Origin: Nematostella vectensis
Taxonomy: Eukaryota > Cnidaria > Anthozoa > Actiniaria > Edwardsiidae
Direction: 5' to 3'
Assembly: GCF_932526225.1 (NCBI RefSeq)
Contig: NC_064034.1
Coordinates: 13,778,887-13,838,886 of the forward strand
DNA length: 60,000 bases
Shown here: positions 22,129 through 33,152 of the stretch, piece after piece
Numbering within the stretch: position 1 is the stretch's first letter
Layout of the letters: each line of letters opens with the position of its first letter
Notes under the pieces: generated by a model
The model's input: the letters and a program-made list of their open reading frames with translations, nothing else
What the model was told of the DNA's origin: nothing
Databases searched by the model: none
Translations under genes and position numbers: made by a program

Positions 22129-22480
22129 TAGCTATCACTCTTTCCCCGCATCGATTTCTCCACCTTTGCCACTGCCTCAAATATCGCCTGGTGGTCTTTG
22201 TCGCCTAGTAGGCGTGCCAGCAGTGGAGGGGATTGCTCTTTGGGGTAATCCAGTTTTGTCCTAGCAGTCTGGAAAGCAATCCGTTAATATTCCGCCTTGT
22301 CATCCTTCGCGTCCCTCGCCCCATTTTGGAGGTTCTCAAACATTTCAAGTGCTTCATACTAGTTTAAATCGGTTAGTGGCCTTTGAGTATAATCGCTCGC
22401 CTTCTTTTTTAAGGCTGCCACAAAAGGTTTTGTCCGGTCCTCCATGTTCTTTCTGATATTTTGGAGTTCCTTATTGAGGT
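22129..22480 (-). pseudogene. Degenerate coding exon, family unknown
   Basis: On the minus strand a splice-acceptor-like tract (GTATATTTCAG) is followed by an open sense with a coding look: LNKELQNIRKNMEDRTKPF, then RTKLDYPKEQSPPLLARLLG and QAIFEAVAKVEKSMRG, ending at a GTAACG donor-like site near 22129. Two in-frame stops interrupt it (about 22363 and 22285). The protein would be charged and helical. No family is recognised. It could belong to the same gene as the minus-strand exons at 20344-21447, with the inverted repeats lying in the intron. That is inference. Confidence 0.45.
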
Positions 22481-22615
22481 TCTGAAATATACACACAAAA
22501 GAGAACGCAATCAATCTCATATCAGGATGCGTCATATTTCTAGAATGCCTTTTAGCTACGCCAAAGATTGATATATCCACCAATAGCCTTCAAACATTTG
22601 AATTGGCCGACTACG

Positions 22616-23008
22616 CCCCTCATATTAAATTGGTCGACCACGACCTATATTAAATTGGTCGGCCACGACCCTTATATTAAATTGGTCGACCACGACCCCT
22701 ATATTAAATTGGTCGACCACGACCCTCATATTAAATTGGTCGAAACTCAATTAAATTGGTCGACAACGACCCCTATATTAAATTGGTCGACCACGACCTA
22801 TATTAAATTGGTCGACCACGACCCTTATATTAAATTGGTCGACCACGACCCCTATATTAAATTGGTCGACCACGACCCTCATATTAAATTGGTCGACCAC
22901 GACCCTCATATTAAATTGGTCGACCACGACCCATATTTAATTGGTCGACCACGACCCCTATATTAAATTGGTCGACCACGACCCTTATATTAAATTGGTC
23001 GACCACGA
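22616..23008. repeat. Minisatellite with GGTCGACC core, about 28-bp unit
   Basis: Roughly 14 units of ATATTAAATTGGTCGACC followed by ACGACCC. Each carries the palindrome GGTCGACC (a SalI site). Units differ mainly in the YTAT/CTCAT linker. One unit is shortened near 22740. Confidence 0.95.
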
Positions 23009-23139
23009 GCTCCTGAAGTTCAATACCTGCAAGCTGGAGAACACGCGGCTCCTGCTCCTCAAGCTGTTCCGGCTCCTGAAGTTATTCCTGCATCGGTTCT
23101 AGATGAACAACAAGGCTACGGCGACTTGGAGGTAATCTA
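23005..23139 (+). other. Possible coding tail rich in Ala-Pro
   Basis: Directly after the minisatellite, one plus-strand frame reads APEVQYLQAG, then APAPQAVPAPEVIPASVL and ends GYGDLEVI before a stop. The regular Ala/Pro/Gln content looks like the end of a protein, but no upstream exon is seen. Weak call. Confidence 0.25.
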
Positions 23140-23593
23140 AGCGTCCATGATATATATTCGTTCGTCTATGATATATAAGTCACTGAATACCCGTCCACTG
23201 TGTATCAATGATAGATCAGTACTACACCTCCCTGACTATCTTGACAACAAGGTTATTAGGCCGACACGGTCACTGGACTCCAGCTGCTATATTCAACCAA
23301 GCGTGAAAGGAAACTGCTACTTTTATACAGTAGCTTTTTCCCACGAACAATACGGGCTTGGAACGCTCTTCCAGCTGCCATCAGGAATGCACCTAATTTT
23401 AATTCCCCTATTCTATGGCACAAGAAAAGATCCCAACAGTAACTTAAATGAATACATCAATCACAGACACAGGTTTGTTTGGCCGAATAGAGATTTATTT
23501 TCAAGCCGAGAAAATTGAAAAAGGAATACAAACTATGAGAAATAAATCTCTGCCCACCCCATATAAAAGGGCGGGCGAGTGTGAAGATACCTT

Positions 23594-24553
23594 TTATTTA
23601 TACCTGGTGTGGTAAGGCGTAAGGGGTTCTGCATCACGTGGATCATCAGATAGCTTTGTGATAGGTCGACCGTTGACGATAGATTCGACCTCGCACATCA
23701 GAGTTGTCAGACTTTCATTATCCAGACGCTGTCTTTGACTACAGCGCGCAGGACCTTGCGCACAGTGTGTATGCAGCGCTCCCACACACATCCATAATGA
23801 GAGCCAGCAGGGGGGTTGAATGTCCACTTGATGCAGCGTTGACTGATGTAATCATGAATCTGTGCTTGATTCCATTCTTTGATTGCTTTTCGTAGTTCTC
23901 TTTTTCCGAACGCATCTCTTCTGGTAGACCTCTTCTCGCAGTAAATCGACGGAGTGCGTTGATGATGAATCTGTATCCAGCGAGTTTGCTATCTCGATAT
24001 GCACGGCTCTTAACGCGAGACAGGTGAACAAAACTCCGTACATCTTGACTTCGCCCCTTGCTCTCCGCACTAGGAAAGTAGCGAAGTAATCTACTCCTAC
24101 ACACGTAAACGGCGGTTTTGAAGCAGTGACGCGATCTTCTGGTAGATTTGCCATTTTTTGTTGAACGACTGGAGCCTGGCGTTTACGACAATGGAAACAC
24201 GATTTAGTAACACTGCGTACCGAGGATCTCGCTCCGATAATCCAGAATTTTTGACGCACTAGAGAGATGGCGTACTCGATACCCGAGTGACCGGATAACT
24301 TATGATAGAACTCAATTACCAATCTCGCGACGTGGTGTTGATTTGGAATTATGATCGGGTGTTCAGCGGCGTCGTCGATCGAGGTGCGATGAAGCCGTCC
24401 TCCTACGCGTAGTAACCCGTTATCTAGGATCGGGTAAAGCTTGTAGATGTTGCTTGACTTTGAGACTTGCATCTTTCTCGATTTTCGCGTTTGACTTGAG
24501 AGTCGAAAGCTCTTTCTCAAAGCCGAGTTTCTGGATGTGTTTGAGGATTTCAA
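23594..24553 (-). pseudogene. BEL/Pao integrase
   Basis: The zinc-binding N-terminal domain is visible as HKLSGHSGIEYAISLVRQKF followed by SCFHCRKRQAP, an HHCC arrangement. The catalytic core starts PFTCVGVDYFATFLVRRARG (first Asp) and runs through CLALRAVHIEIANSLDTDS. A frameshift near 23930 shifts the rest. The conserved end of the core is readable as WTFNPPAGSHYGCVWER in another frame, and the last frame ends in TTLMCEVESIVNGRPITKLS, a typical BEL segment. It stops at 23594, just after the LTPYH region, so the C-terminal domain is missing. Confidence 0.88.
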
Positions 24554-24682
24554 GCTCGGCTTGCCTTACTTCCTTTACACTCAAAGGGATTATTGACTTG
24601 ATGTCATGATTGCAGGGTAGTGTTCCCTCACTTCTACGCTTCTTTACTTGTCGTCGCAAATTGCTCTTGTATATCCAGGCTA

Positions 24683-26359
24683 TTACTCGCTCGAGTCTTG
24701 CCCAGGAGGAAAACTTGTTGAATACCTGACTGAAGGAGTCTTCTTCTTTTGACATAGACCCAAAGACTGACGATTCTTTTTCACTTCTGGGTCATCTGGT
24801 TGAATTTCGCAAATACTTGCGGGTCGCTGTGGGCAGGTTTCTTCTGCTTGTCCCAAGAACGCCGGCCCCTGTGTCCAACGCTCATTTTGCAGTAACCGAT
24901 CTACTGACATGCCTCTCGGAGTTTTATCAGCAGGGTTGTTTGCGGTGTCTACATATCTCCACTGCGTTGGATCGGATTGATCTAGAATGGCGGCGACTCT
25001 GTTCGCCACAAAGAACTGAAATCGTTTTTCTCGGTTTTCGATGAAGCGAATAACGCATGTGCTATCTGTCCAGAAGGTGGACCTTGCTAGTGGGAGGTCG
25101 ATTTCTTGCGTGATCATTTTGTCTAGACAAGTGGCTAGTACAGTGGCGGACAACTCTATTCTTGGAATCGTCATTGCTTTTAGTGGTGCCAGTCTTGATT
25201 CTGCCATGACAGGGAAGCAGCTTGACTTGCCATTGGCGTAGATTTGTCGGAGATACGAGACAGCGCCATATCCTGTGCTTGACGCATCAGAAAAGTGATG
25301 TTGCTCATATTCCTCGATTTCTTCGGAGTTCAGATGCTTGAAGGATCTGGGAATAGAGAAACCTTCAAGCTTGGGTAGATCTTGCAGCCTGGTTTCCCAC
25401 TTAGCCTTTGCTGCATCTGGGATTTCGTCATCCCATCCAAGCCCTTGGCGACAAAGGTCTTGGAGGATTGCCTTCGATGGTAGAGTGCTTGGAAATACGA
25501 ATCCAAGCGGATCGTAGATTGAACTGATAATGGATAACAAACCTCTTCTGTTAGTTGGTTTCTCTTTCGAATTGATTTTAAAGCTAAATGTATCGGAGTT
25601 AACGTTCCACTGAACTCCCAATGCTCTCTCTCTCTCAGTTGAGGATCGAAATCAAGATCTTTGACTGATGTGGCTCTTTCAGACTCTGGAAGAGAACTTA
25701 GCAAGTCTTTAGAATTTGATACGAACTTGTGAGACGAAATCCTCCTCCCGCTAGTAACTCGCGAAGGTCGGTTGCTAGTCTCACTGCTTCTGCTTCTGTA
25801 GGGGTGGAGTGAAGACAGTCATCCACGTAGAAACTTTTCCCTACGGTTTGAATGACTGATGTGTGGTAGTCTGCTTTGTAGTCTTCAGCAGTTTTCTTTA
25901 GCGCAATTCGGTGACGAGACACATCCAAACAGGTGGACCAGCATCTGGTACTCTTCTGGTTCTGCCTGTAGATTTCCATCTGGCCACCATAGGTATCTTA
26001 GGTAATTGCGATCGCGTTCTTGTACTCGCACTTGGTAGAAAATCGCTTCGACGTCGGACATGAAGGCTATGGGTTCCATTCTGAAGCGGGTTAGCACTCA
26101 ACTAGTGAGTTGCGACTTTCGGCTTAGAGGAGGTCGGCATGATTGGGAAGTGAATGAGATAGAAGGCGCTTTCTTTCTTTAGATCTTTGGGTGGGACCTT
26201 TTGAGCATAGCTTTTTTCTGTTAGATCACTCATGAACGTTGCGTACTTTTCGTGAAGATTTGCGTCCGACAATAATCGTTTCTTGAGGGACTGTAGACGC
26301 CCTTTAGCTTGTTGCCGATTATTTTGTAACGCCGGTGCATAGTGTTTCCATGGTAACAT
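24683..26359 (-). pseudogene. BEL/Pao reverse transcriptase and RNase H
   Basis: RT sense begins with HEKYATFMSDLTEKSYAQKV (26260). A gap of probably a few dozen residues occurs at about 26100, then LTRFRMEPIAFMSDVEAIFYQVRV and LRYLWWPDG. After a shift near 25900 the catalytic loop KSFYVDDCLHS (YVDD) is seen at about 25830, and the thumb region GVQWNVNSDTFSFK at 25620. The RNase H follows without a break (HHFSDASSTGYGAVSYL, TIPRIELSATVLA, FWTDSTCVIRFIENR, TANNPADKTPRGM), with its acidic residues present. It ends near 24690 with frameshifts leading to the integrase. These motifs are characteristic of BEL/Pao, whose RNase H ends in NPADxxSRG-type sequence. Confidence 0.92.
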
Positions 26360-26400
26360 AACTTCGTAACGGCCGTCTTTGAGCTCACTGGTGTTCGTTA

Positions 26401-27273
26401 TTATCTCAAGTGCGCGACGGTCGTTTTGTGAGAGAGAGCAAGATTTTCCGAATAAGTAGAATAACTAAACTCTAGATTGCAATAATTCTCGAACTGTTGA
26501 TTGAGATCATTTTGAAAATTGATAAGATTAGCGGTACGAACGGTTTCACCTTCGGCTTCTCTTCCAAGGGGACCGTTTATTGCCCAGCTAAACAAGTTGC
26601 ACGCAGCGTAGGGACCGTCATCCTGGCTCTGTCTAACTTCACTGGGCTGTAAGGCAACGGGGCAATCATTTCCTACCAGCAGGCCGATTTCAGCATCGAT
26701 GTTTCTCACATGTACCCCTTCTAGGTGTGGCCACTTGTCGGTGTCTTGCTGTTTGGCCACGGCACTGGTAGAAACTGGGAGGCTGGGACGAGAATACACG
26801 GATGGTAGATCAACACGTATCTTGCCGCTTAGATCGAGGACTTCTTAGTCGACCAAGGAGCAGTTCACCGGCTTGTTTTTGCCGTGGAGTGTGGTCAGAG
26901 ATAACGTAGTCTTTTCGCCCTTGATGTTTAGCTGTTTCAGAATCTCGTTAGTGCAAAACGATGTATTTGAACAAGGATCGAGGAATGCGTAAGTTTGCAC
27001 GGAGAAGCTGTGTCCCTTTGCTCTCACTTGGACAGGGACGATAGGAAGGCCTATGGCTGTGCCGGCGGATGACACGTAGCCGTTCGATGGTTTACTTTGT
27101 GCGTGCGCTGCACTTTCTGAGGTTTGCTCGTGTTCGTTTTCCTTCGACTTGGCTCGCTCTTCCCTCTCATGAAGAAAGGTCGAGTGTTTTTTTTTTCGCA
27201 CCCTTCTACGCGACAAAAACTGCCTTTTGAGCACTGGAATACATAATGTCCGGGAACAAGAATGTTCCGACAA
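26401..27273 (-). pseudogene. BEL/Pao aspartic protease and linker
   Basis: The protease processes Gag-Pol. The frame at 27273-26845 contains GLPIVPVQVRAKGHSFSVQT then TYAFLDPCSNTSFCTNEI, where LDPCSNTS stands in place of the usual L-D-x-G-S active site: Cys replaces Gly next to the catalytic Asp. A stop and shift at about 26845 lead into the linker region, frame 26799-26401, with the BEL signature DAEIGLLVGNDCPVALQPSE and DGPYAACNLFSWAINGP. The RT frame follows downstream. Confidence 0.85.
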
Positions 27274-28426
27274 AGAATTTTGTTTTTAATTATCTCTTTT
27301 CTCTCGGCGATTGATGCTTTTTTGAAGTCCGGACATTGAGACAGCCAGTGATCCTTTTCGCAAGACGGACATTTTATTTGTTTTCTGTTTTTAGCCGGAT
27401 TTTGTGGTTTTGACTCTTGCCGTGCTTCTGAGACAAAAGAAGATGGTTTCCCATGATTCCTCTTCTGGGGTTGATTTACGCTGTTTGGGGGTCTGCTCTC
27501 CGTGAGCTTTCCGTATATGGGGTGGTTTGCTTCTCTTGAGCGTGCCTCGACAAACTGCTGCATGTCTCTCAAGGTAGGGTCTCGTTTTTCTTTCACTGTA
27601 ATGCTAACGGCTAGTTCTCGCTACTGCTGCTTGAGACGAAATGGAAGGCGCTCCATTATCCTTCGAAGCCCTTCCGGATTTTCTAATAGACTCGAAAAAC
27701 CGATTTCGTTTAGTGTATTTAGGCAGCTAGTTAGCAGGATTGAGAACTTCTGTAACGCTTTGCCATCTTCGTTAGCGATGGTGGGTCCGTTAACAATCTT
27801 CTCGACAAATGCCGTAGCTATGTGGTAGGGCTGACCGTACTGGTCATGGAGAAGCTCTCTAGCTTTTAGATATCCTACGCTTTCTGGCATAGCCAGGCAA
27901 CTGCGCACCAGGTCTTTTACCTGGCCCTCGGTGTATTGCACGAGGTAATAAAGACGGGCGCTCGAGCTCTGCGTTTTGCTTTCTATGAGGCTCTCGAACG
28001 CCCCTGATGAATTTATAATACTCTAAAGGATTTCCCCCGAAGATCTGTACTTCTGGTTGGGGAAGAGTCAAGGCACTAATTGCCTCATGTTGTTGCTGAA
28101 TTTGTAAGTTAATTTCTCTGGAGTCGGCTCTCTTATTTTCTCTTAATGGTTCTCTAGTTTGTTCGGGTATTACTTTTGGTTTATATTTTTCTTCTTCTTT
28201 CTCGGCTTCAACCGCTGCTGCAAAAGCTTGTTCCTCAGCATCCACCCTTGCTATCTCCACCTCGAGATTTAGCTGGGCCTTTCTCTGGCGAATAGGCGGC
28301 TCTTCTGCCTCTAACACGTGATCATTTGCGAGGGCGGCGATCCCGGCGGCGAGAATAGATTTTGTGGCACTGGCTTGGATTCTGCGGTCTGAAAGTTGGC
28401 TTAATCGAGATGATCTTGTGGACTCG
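27051..28426 (-). pseudogene. BEL/Pao Gag, main part, with zinc knuckles
   Basis: Starting at the Polinton junction, the frame is helical and charged (RLSQLSDRRIQASATKS, VEIARVDAEEQAFAAAVEAE). It contains the conserved LPQPEVQIFGGNPLEYYKFI of the DUF1759-type Gag. After a shift near 27940 it continues YLKARELLHDQYGQPYHIA. A TAG-type stop at about 27621 interrupts it in frame, and it resumes with DPTLRDMQQFVEARSREA. The zinc-binding part is CPSCEKDHWLSQCPDF and CSKGSFCRVEGCEKK. The N-terminal piece of the same Gag lies at 36110-36350, across the Polinton. Confidence 0.88.
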
Positions 28427-28432
28427 GCTCTG

Positions 28433-28530
28433 AGTAGTACAATAAAGGAAGAATAACCTGAATAATTATGCAAATTTTCATTTTAACCTGCTCAGGGATG
28501 TGGGGAATGTGTTAACCTGTCAAAAAACGG
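28433..28530 (+). repeat. Left terminal inverted repeat of the Polinton
   Basis: Begins AGTAGTACAATAAAGGAAGA immediately inside the GCTCTG duplication. It matches the reverse complement of the right end for about 56 bp without a break, then again after the extra 30-bp block in the right copy. Confidence 0.95.
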
Positions 28531-28655
28531 GGGTTGACAGCTGTCAACGAGCCTGGGGGTCGTGATGGGATTCCTGTGGTGTTACCCCGAGTCCCAGTGT
28601 CACAAGAAAAAAAGAGCGACGAGGGCGGCCGAGCGAGGGCGAGAACGAGAGTGCG

Positions 28656-29078
28656 GTGCTTACGGCTCCAACGCGAAATCGTTACCGGTGTTGTTTTCGT
28701 TTGGAAGTGAAGAAGGAGGTGGATGTGGGGCGTCCGTTGTGTATGCGGTGTTACCGGTACGCTATAGTTTGGCGCAGGACGCATATGATTCCATCCGTTC
28801 GGGAAGGTTTGGAGCGTTCGATTCCCACGGTGCATCGTGTGAGGCAGGAGTGGGTCGTCGGTCCGTCTGGGGCATCGGGGCGACGCTACGTGGTGCATCC
28901 AGGGGAAGTGTACATTGGTCGTGGAGGTCGCGGGCTTTTGGAGAGCAAGTGGCGGAATCCTCATCGTATGAGGAAAGGGAATGTGGAGAGAAGTCGTCAG
29001 GAGGTGGTCTTGGGCATCGTTGGGGGTCACCACCTCCGCGGGGCTCTCCAAATGCTGCGGTGGTACGAGTGGTTGTAG
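28656..29078 (+). pseudogene. Possible DUF4326-like protein (Polinton cargo)
   Basis: A plus-strand frame contains YVVHPGEVYIGRGGRGLLES, then KWRNPHRM and SRQEVV. This resembles DUF4326, whose members have the pattern VYIGRP..kWGNPF....SReEVv. The resemblance covers 28890-29015. Beyond it the same DNA is better explained as the minus-strand integrase remnant (29000-29120), which suggests that two opposed genes were joined tail to tail by a deletion. The first part of the frame has no recognised content. The function of DUF4326 is not established to my knowledge. Confidence 0.4.
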
Positions 29079-29333
29079 TTGGTCACCAAGTCGGGAAGGA
29101 TGTCCAGGTACCCTCTCGTGGTGAGGGAAGTAGCGCCACATCCATCCCTTAAACGTTTGGTTGAACCGCTCCACCACGCTGGCTTTGGTCTCGCTCTTGG
29201 TAGAGAAGTGCTGAATACCTCGCTTTTTCAGAAACGCTTGGGACACACGGTTACGGAACTCGGTCCCATCATCCGTCTGGAGTTTCTCGGGAACACGGCC
29301 CCCTCGGAAAATAGGCCATGCCATGCAAAACAT
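28985..29333 (-). pseudogene. Polinton integrase remnant (rve core)
   Basis: The minus-strand frame reads EKLQTDDGTEFRNRVSQAFL and KASVVERFNQTFKGWMWRYF, the second Asp and the Glu of a DDE integrase core in the form typical of Polintons. A frameshift then leads to DLVTNYNHSYHRSIWRAP, another conserved piece. The N-terminal zinc domain, the first catalytic Asp and the C-terminal domain are missing. It is in the same open frame as the end of PolB, with the junction near 29300, as expected after an internal deletion. In intact Polintons the two genes lie far apart. Confidence 0.85.
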
Positions 29334-32300
29334 CTTACGGGAGGGGGTGGTGTGTAAGGTCCTTTGGCGCACGTCTCGCCGAATGGACAGCGGTTCAGAG
29401 ACCAAGCGGAGACCTTCCATCCCTTCTTCGAGCAACTCTTCCATGGCACGTATCGTAACCACATCGGCGTTCCGCACATTGAGGTGCAGTCCCTTGACCT
29501 TGCAGACGGAGACGCCGCTGCGTGTGACGTAGGAATAGCTCTTGGGTCCCGTGGAGGTGAACCGCACGATGACGTCTCCAGGAGGTAGCTCACTCGTCAA
29601 GTCGCCTAGATAATCGCCTAAGGGTGGGTCCCAAGCTCCTGGGGCTGCGACTTAAGTCACACTGTCGGTATCGTGGTACAGGCACCTGGAGCCCAACCGA
29701 CGCATCACGGCATACGACTTGAGGCGTGCATATGTGGTGGTCAGCGCCGCGTACACCACGTTGGTGTGGCGTTGGGGCGTGACAAACCCCTCATGCAGCT
29801 CATACTGGGCTTGGAGGATCTCCTGGTTGGCCACGAACACATCCTTGACCTCGGCGGTGTCCCCCATCAGGAGCTCAATGTAGCTGGCAGGCTCATCCAC
29901 GTACTCGGTTTGGCGACGGTTGGGGCGCTCTCCAAATTTACCCAACATACTGTTGAGGAGCAGCTTCGCCATGGCCCTCAACCCGGGGTTGCTCTCGATC
30001 TTGGTGGGGTCTAGGCGAATGCCTTGGTAAGTCTCGTACCGGTTCACGTAGTCCTCCTTTTGGGCCTCCGTCGTACACTCGGGAGGCCATCCCGAAGCCT
30101 CCTGCTTGATCTTGAGGAACGTGCTGACGTAGTCCCGGAACAAAATGTCCCACTCCTCCCAGTGCCAAATCTCATGACGGTCAACACCCGGTACCCCTGG
30201 CGCAGCGCCTCCCCACTAGGGCACGCTCCTCCTCCTCCGTATGGGGACACGCTCCTTGCACTTCGGCTTTGGCGTAAGCCGCACAAAGGGGGAACACCAG
30301 CTTGTCGCGTAGGTGAACAGGTAACACAGGGTAATACAGGTGCATAGGAGGGAAAATCTTGAGCTTGAGGAGCCCTCGGTAGACCGTGAGATCCTCCTCA
30401 AACTGCTCAGTAATGATCTCAGGGTGACCCACAGGGTAGGGCTCATAGAAATTCACCCATGGGTACAAGGAACAAAAGTCCACGTAGCGAATCTCACTAC
30501 CCTCAGGAAGGTCCACCACATCCTGGATTAACGTAATCGCATTGGTCCGTCCCCCAAAGAAGGCGTACCGAGGGTTTAAGGGGATCGCCCTCTCCATGGC
30601 GACGGCTAGAGACGCCAGTGCCGGGTCTTCTTAGAGAACCTTGTCGAAGGCGCACTCCCAGACCTCGATCATCTCGTACCCTTGACCTCGGATGGCCTCG
30701 CGCCGTTCCAACGTGTTGGTGTACAGTTCCTCCATGGTCAGATGCTTGTGGGGGTTCAGGGTCTCTGGGTCGAAACACTGCGGGCACCCATAGTAAAAGC
30801 ACCCGTAATACTCGTAAACCATCCCTGTGGCGGCTGCATACCCATCCACTTTGTAGGGTCCCACCCGAAACTCGCCTTGGGCACTCAAGATGGTCTGGAG
30901 GGCCATCCCATCGCGCTGGCTGCGGTACTGGAGCCAAAGAAGCGCTTTGGAAGACTGCACATCGTGTTGACGGTACCCTTGGCGTGGAAGGATGGCCACC
31001 GTGGCCTCAGGTAAGAATAAGGTGTGTAGGACCCTGCTGGCCAACGAGGCAATCGTGACACAATCTTCAAAGGGGTCTACGGTGGTCAAGGGGAACACCA
31101 GTCGACGGAAGGCCAAGACGGCACGCTTAAGGACCTCGACATCTTGGTGGCAATACTCGGCCAGCTGGTCCTTCAACACCCACCGGACCCCCTGACGTAC
31201 TTGCTCCGCGTGCCACACCCTCAAGGCCTCCGCTTCGGCCTGCGACTTGCTCGGGAGGTCATAGTAGCTCAGGTCCGGGATAGGGCCCTTGTACCCTTGG
31301 TGCTCGGGGGTGTTGAAAAAATGGGGGGAACGTGCATTTGCAAGCCACATCTTCGAAACCAAAGACTTTAGGAAGTCGAGACAACGCCATCTGGAAAAAG
31401 TTTAAGTTTCAAATCGGGGACACTGAGGCACATAACTTTTCCCCCATTGAAGATCACGTTAGGCTTGACCCCATGGCGGATCATGTACTCGAGGATGGGC
31501 TACGAGTCGTACCCATTAAAGTTGTGGGCCAAACACGTGTACCCCTCGTTGGCCCCCCAAACAGCCGCACACAAAACGCCTCCGCGGTGGGAAAGCTGTA
31601 CTTCCGAGGTCCACAACGGGGACAGTTCCCAGCGTCCATGAGCCACTCACAGCACACGTGACATATCTTCTGTACGCCAGCGAAATTCACCACATGGCCT
31701 GTCGCCAAAGGTTGGGCCTCGAAATCGAAGACGATGTAGCGGAAACCGTCCTTGCGCTTCAGGGTCACCGTCTCCCACAGGCATAAAGCACAAGTGGTCC
31801 GGCGGCACCACGTCGTCCCAGATACGTCACTTGTACTCCCCACACACGTGGGGCTTGTCGGGCTCTGCCTTGTGTAGGTCCAGCACCTTTCCACAGTCCA
31901 AGCACCGTCGAAACCGCTGGTAGTACGACCACTGCACGGTTCCCCCACGACCATCGGGACGCGACTTGACCACGCGGTGAGCCTCCCAGCAGGTCTGGCG
32001 GCGGAGGTAGCGGTGACAGTCGGAACAGTCTCTCCAATCCAAGGGTTGGATTTGGTCATCAGGACCCACCACCGGTAAGGAGCACCCCACCACCCCACAA
32101 CTCCGACACAGACCGTGACAAGGGTGCTGGTGAGACGAGTACCCCTTTTTGCACGTCTTGCAAAAATAGGTGTGTCCCAAGACCTGATGGACTTTGGTGA
32201 CATAGTCGTAGTATCCCTCGGCGTAGTACAGGTACAAGCGGTGCACCACATCCGGAACCTTCCCCGTGTAGACCAAACTGTTAAAATACGACCTCGACAC

Positions 32301-32785
32301 CACGTTCAGTTGGACCCCTTGAGGGGCCAATACGTCTGGAATTGAGCGATCTCCTCCAACGTGCACGCGCGTAGGGGAACCCTCGCCGCAAGGTGAAGTG
32401 CCCGCGCACGCTCCGTCTGAATGGGGAGGCTTGAGCTCCCTTTGCTGGGATCGTAGATCTTCGTGATCTTCCTCACGTGGGCAAACCCCACCACGATGGC
32501 TCGCGCCGCACACATCCCATCCCGATGGTGGATGCGCACCACGGACTTGCTGCTCTTACGCAAGCGCTCCAAATCCACACCGCGTGAGCCTCGACCATAA
32601 CGACTCCCTCCTCCCCCACGGGGCATGTGAGTGCGCACCACATGGACATCAAACTGACCATTCAACGCAAACTTCGTATGGGACTGGGCCACGCTAGCCA
32701 TCACCCCCACCACCCTGTGTGGGGGGGTCAATTGGTTACGATGCATGGAGGGGAGGGCAATAGGGTTCTCCAGTCCCTCCCTCAA
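29301..32785 (-). pseudogene. Protein-primed type DNA polymerase B of the Polinton
   Basis: Would replicate the element from its ends. Read from 32785: an N-terminal region with SVVRIHHRDGMCAARAIVVG; a Cys-rich stretch (FCKTCKKGYSS, CHGLCRSCGVVGC) near 32150-32050; exonuclease ExoI FRYIVFDFEA (about 31740) and ExoIII AEYCHQDVEVL (about 31160); motif A YVDFCSLYPWVN (about 30480); motif B AKLLLNSMLGKFGE (about 29955); motif C LYHDTDS (about 29660); and C-terminal PPGDVIVRFTSTGPKSYSYV (29590-29520). At least five frameshifts or stops break it, near 32330, 31800, 31400, 30620, 30180 and 29650. Order and motifs match organellar/viral type PolB. Every catalytic block is present, but no two neighbouring blocks share an unbroken frame throughout. 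Confidence 0.93.
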
Positions 32786-33152
32786 GAGGAAAAACCAGGA
32801 GCCTCATCTCTTTTTTTAATCTTTTTTTCCTCTCTTACCCATGTAAACAAAATAAAATAAAATAAAACCATGAGTCAAAAAACCACCAAAGCGTTATGGT
32901 AATCGCTTTGAAACACCCCGCATTCCAACCTGTCACCCAAAATAAACCTAAAAAGAGAAAATAATATAAAACATTCACAAGCTGTCCCCCCTCCTATCAC
33001 TCTCCTGTCATCCCACCGATCACCCCACCGTCACCTGTCACGAGCAACACAGCACCCTTAAAAACGTGCAACACGGCCAAGACTTTTAATTTCGCCACGC
33101 TTCGGAAAAAGCATTTGAGACCTCGAAAAAACCCACCCAAAGGAAAAAAAAC

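Noticed and set aside
22568-22966. Plus-strand frame of repeated KLVDHDPYI peptide
   Set aside because: It follows the minisatellite unit length. Variation between units does not look like protein-level selection.
23594-23595. LTR boundary at the 3' end of the BEL element
   Set aside because: No repeated partner sequence was found upstream of gag, so an LTR could not be supported.
29673-31661. Plus-strand frames of 60-146 residues in the Polinton
   Set aside because: They lie antisense to PolB catalytic motifs and show no domain of their own.
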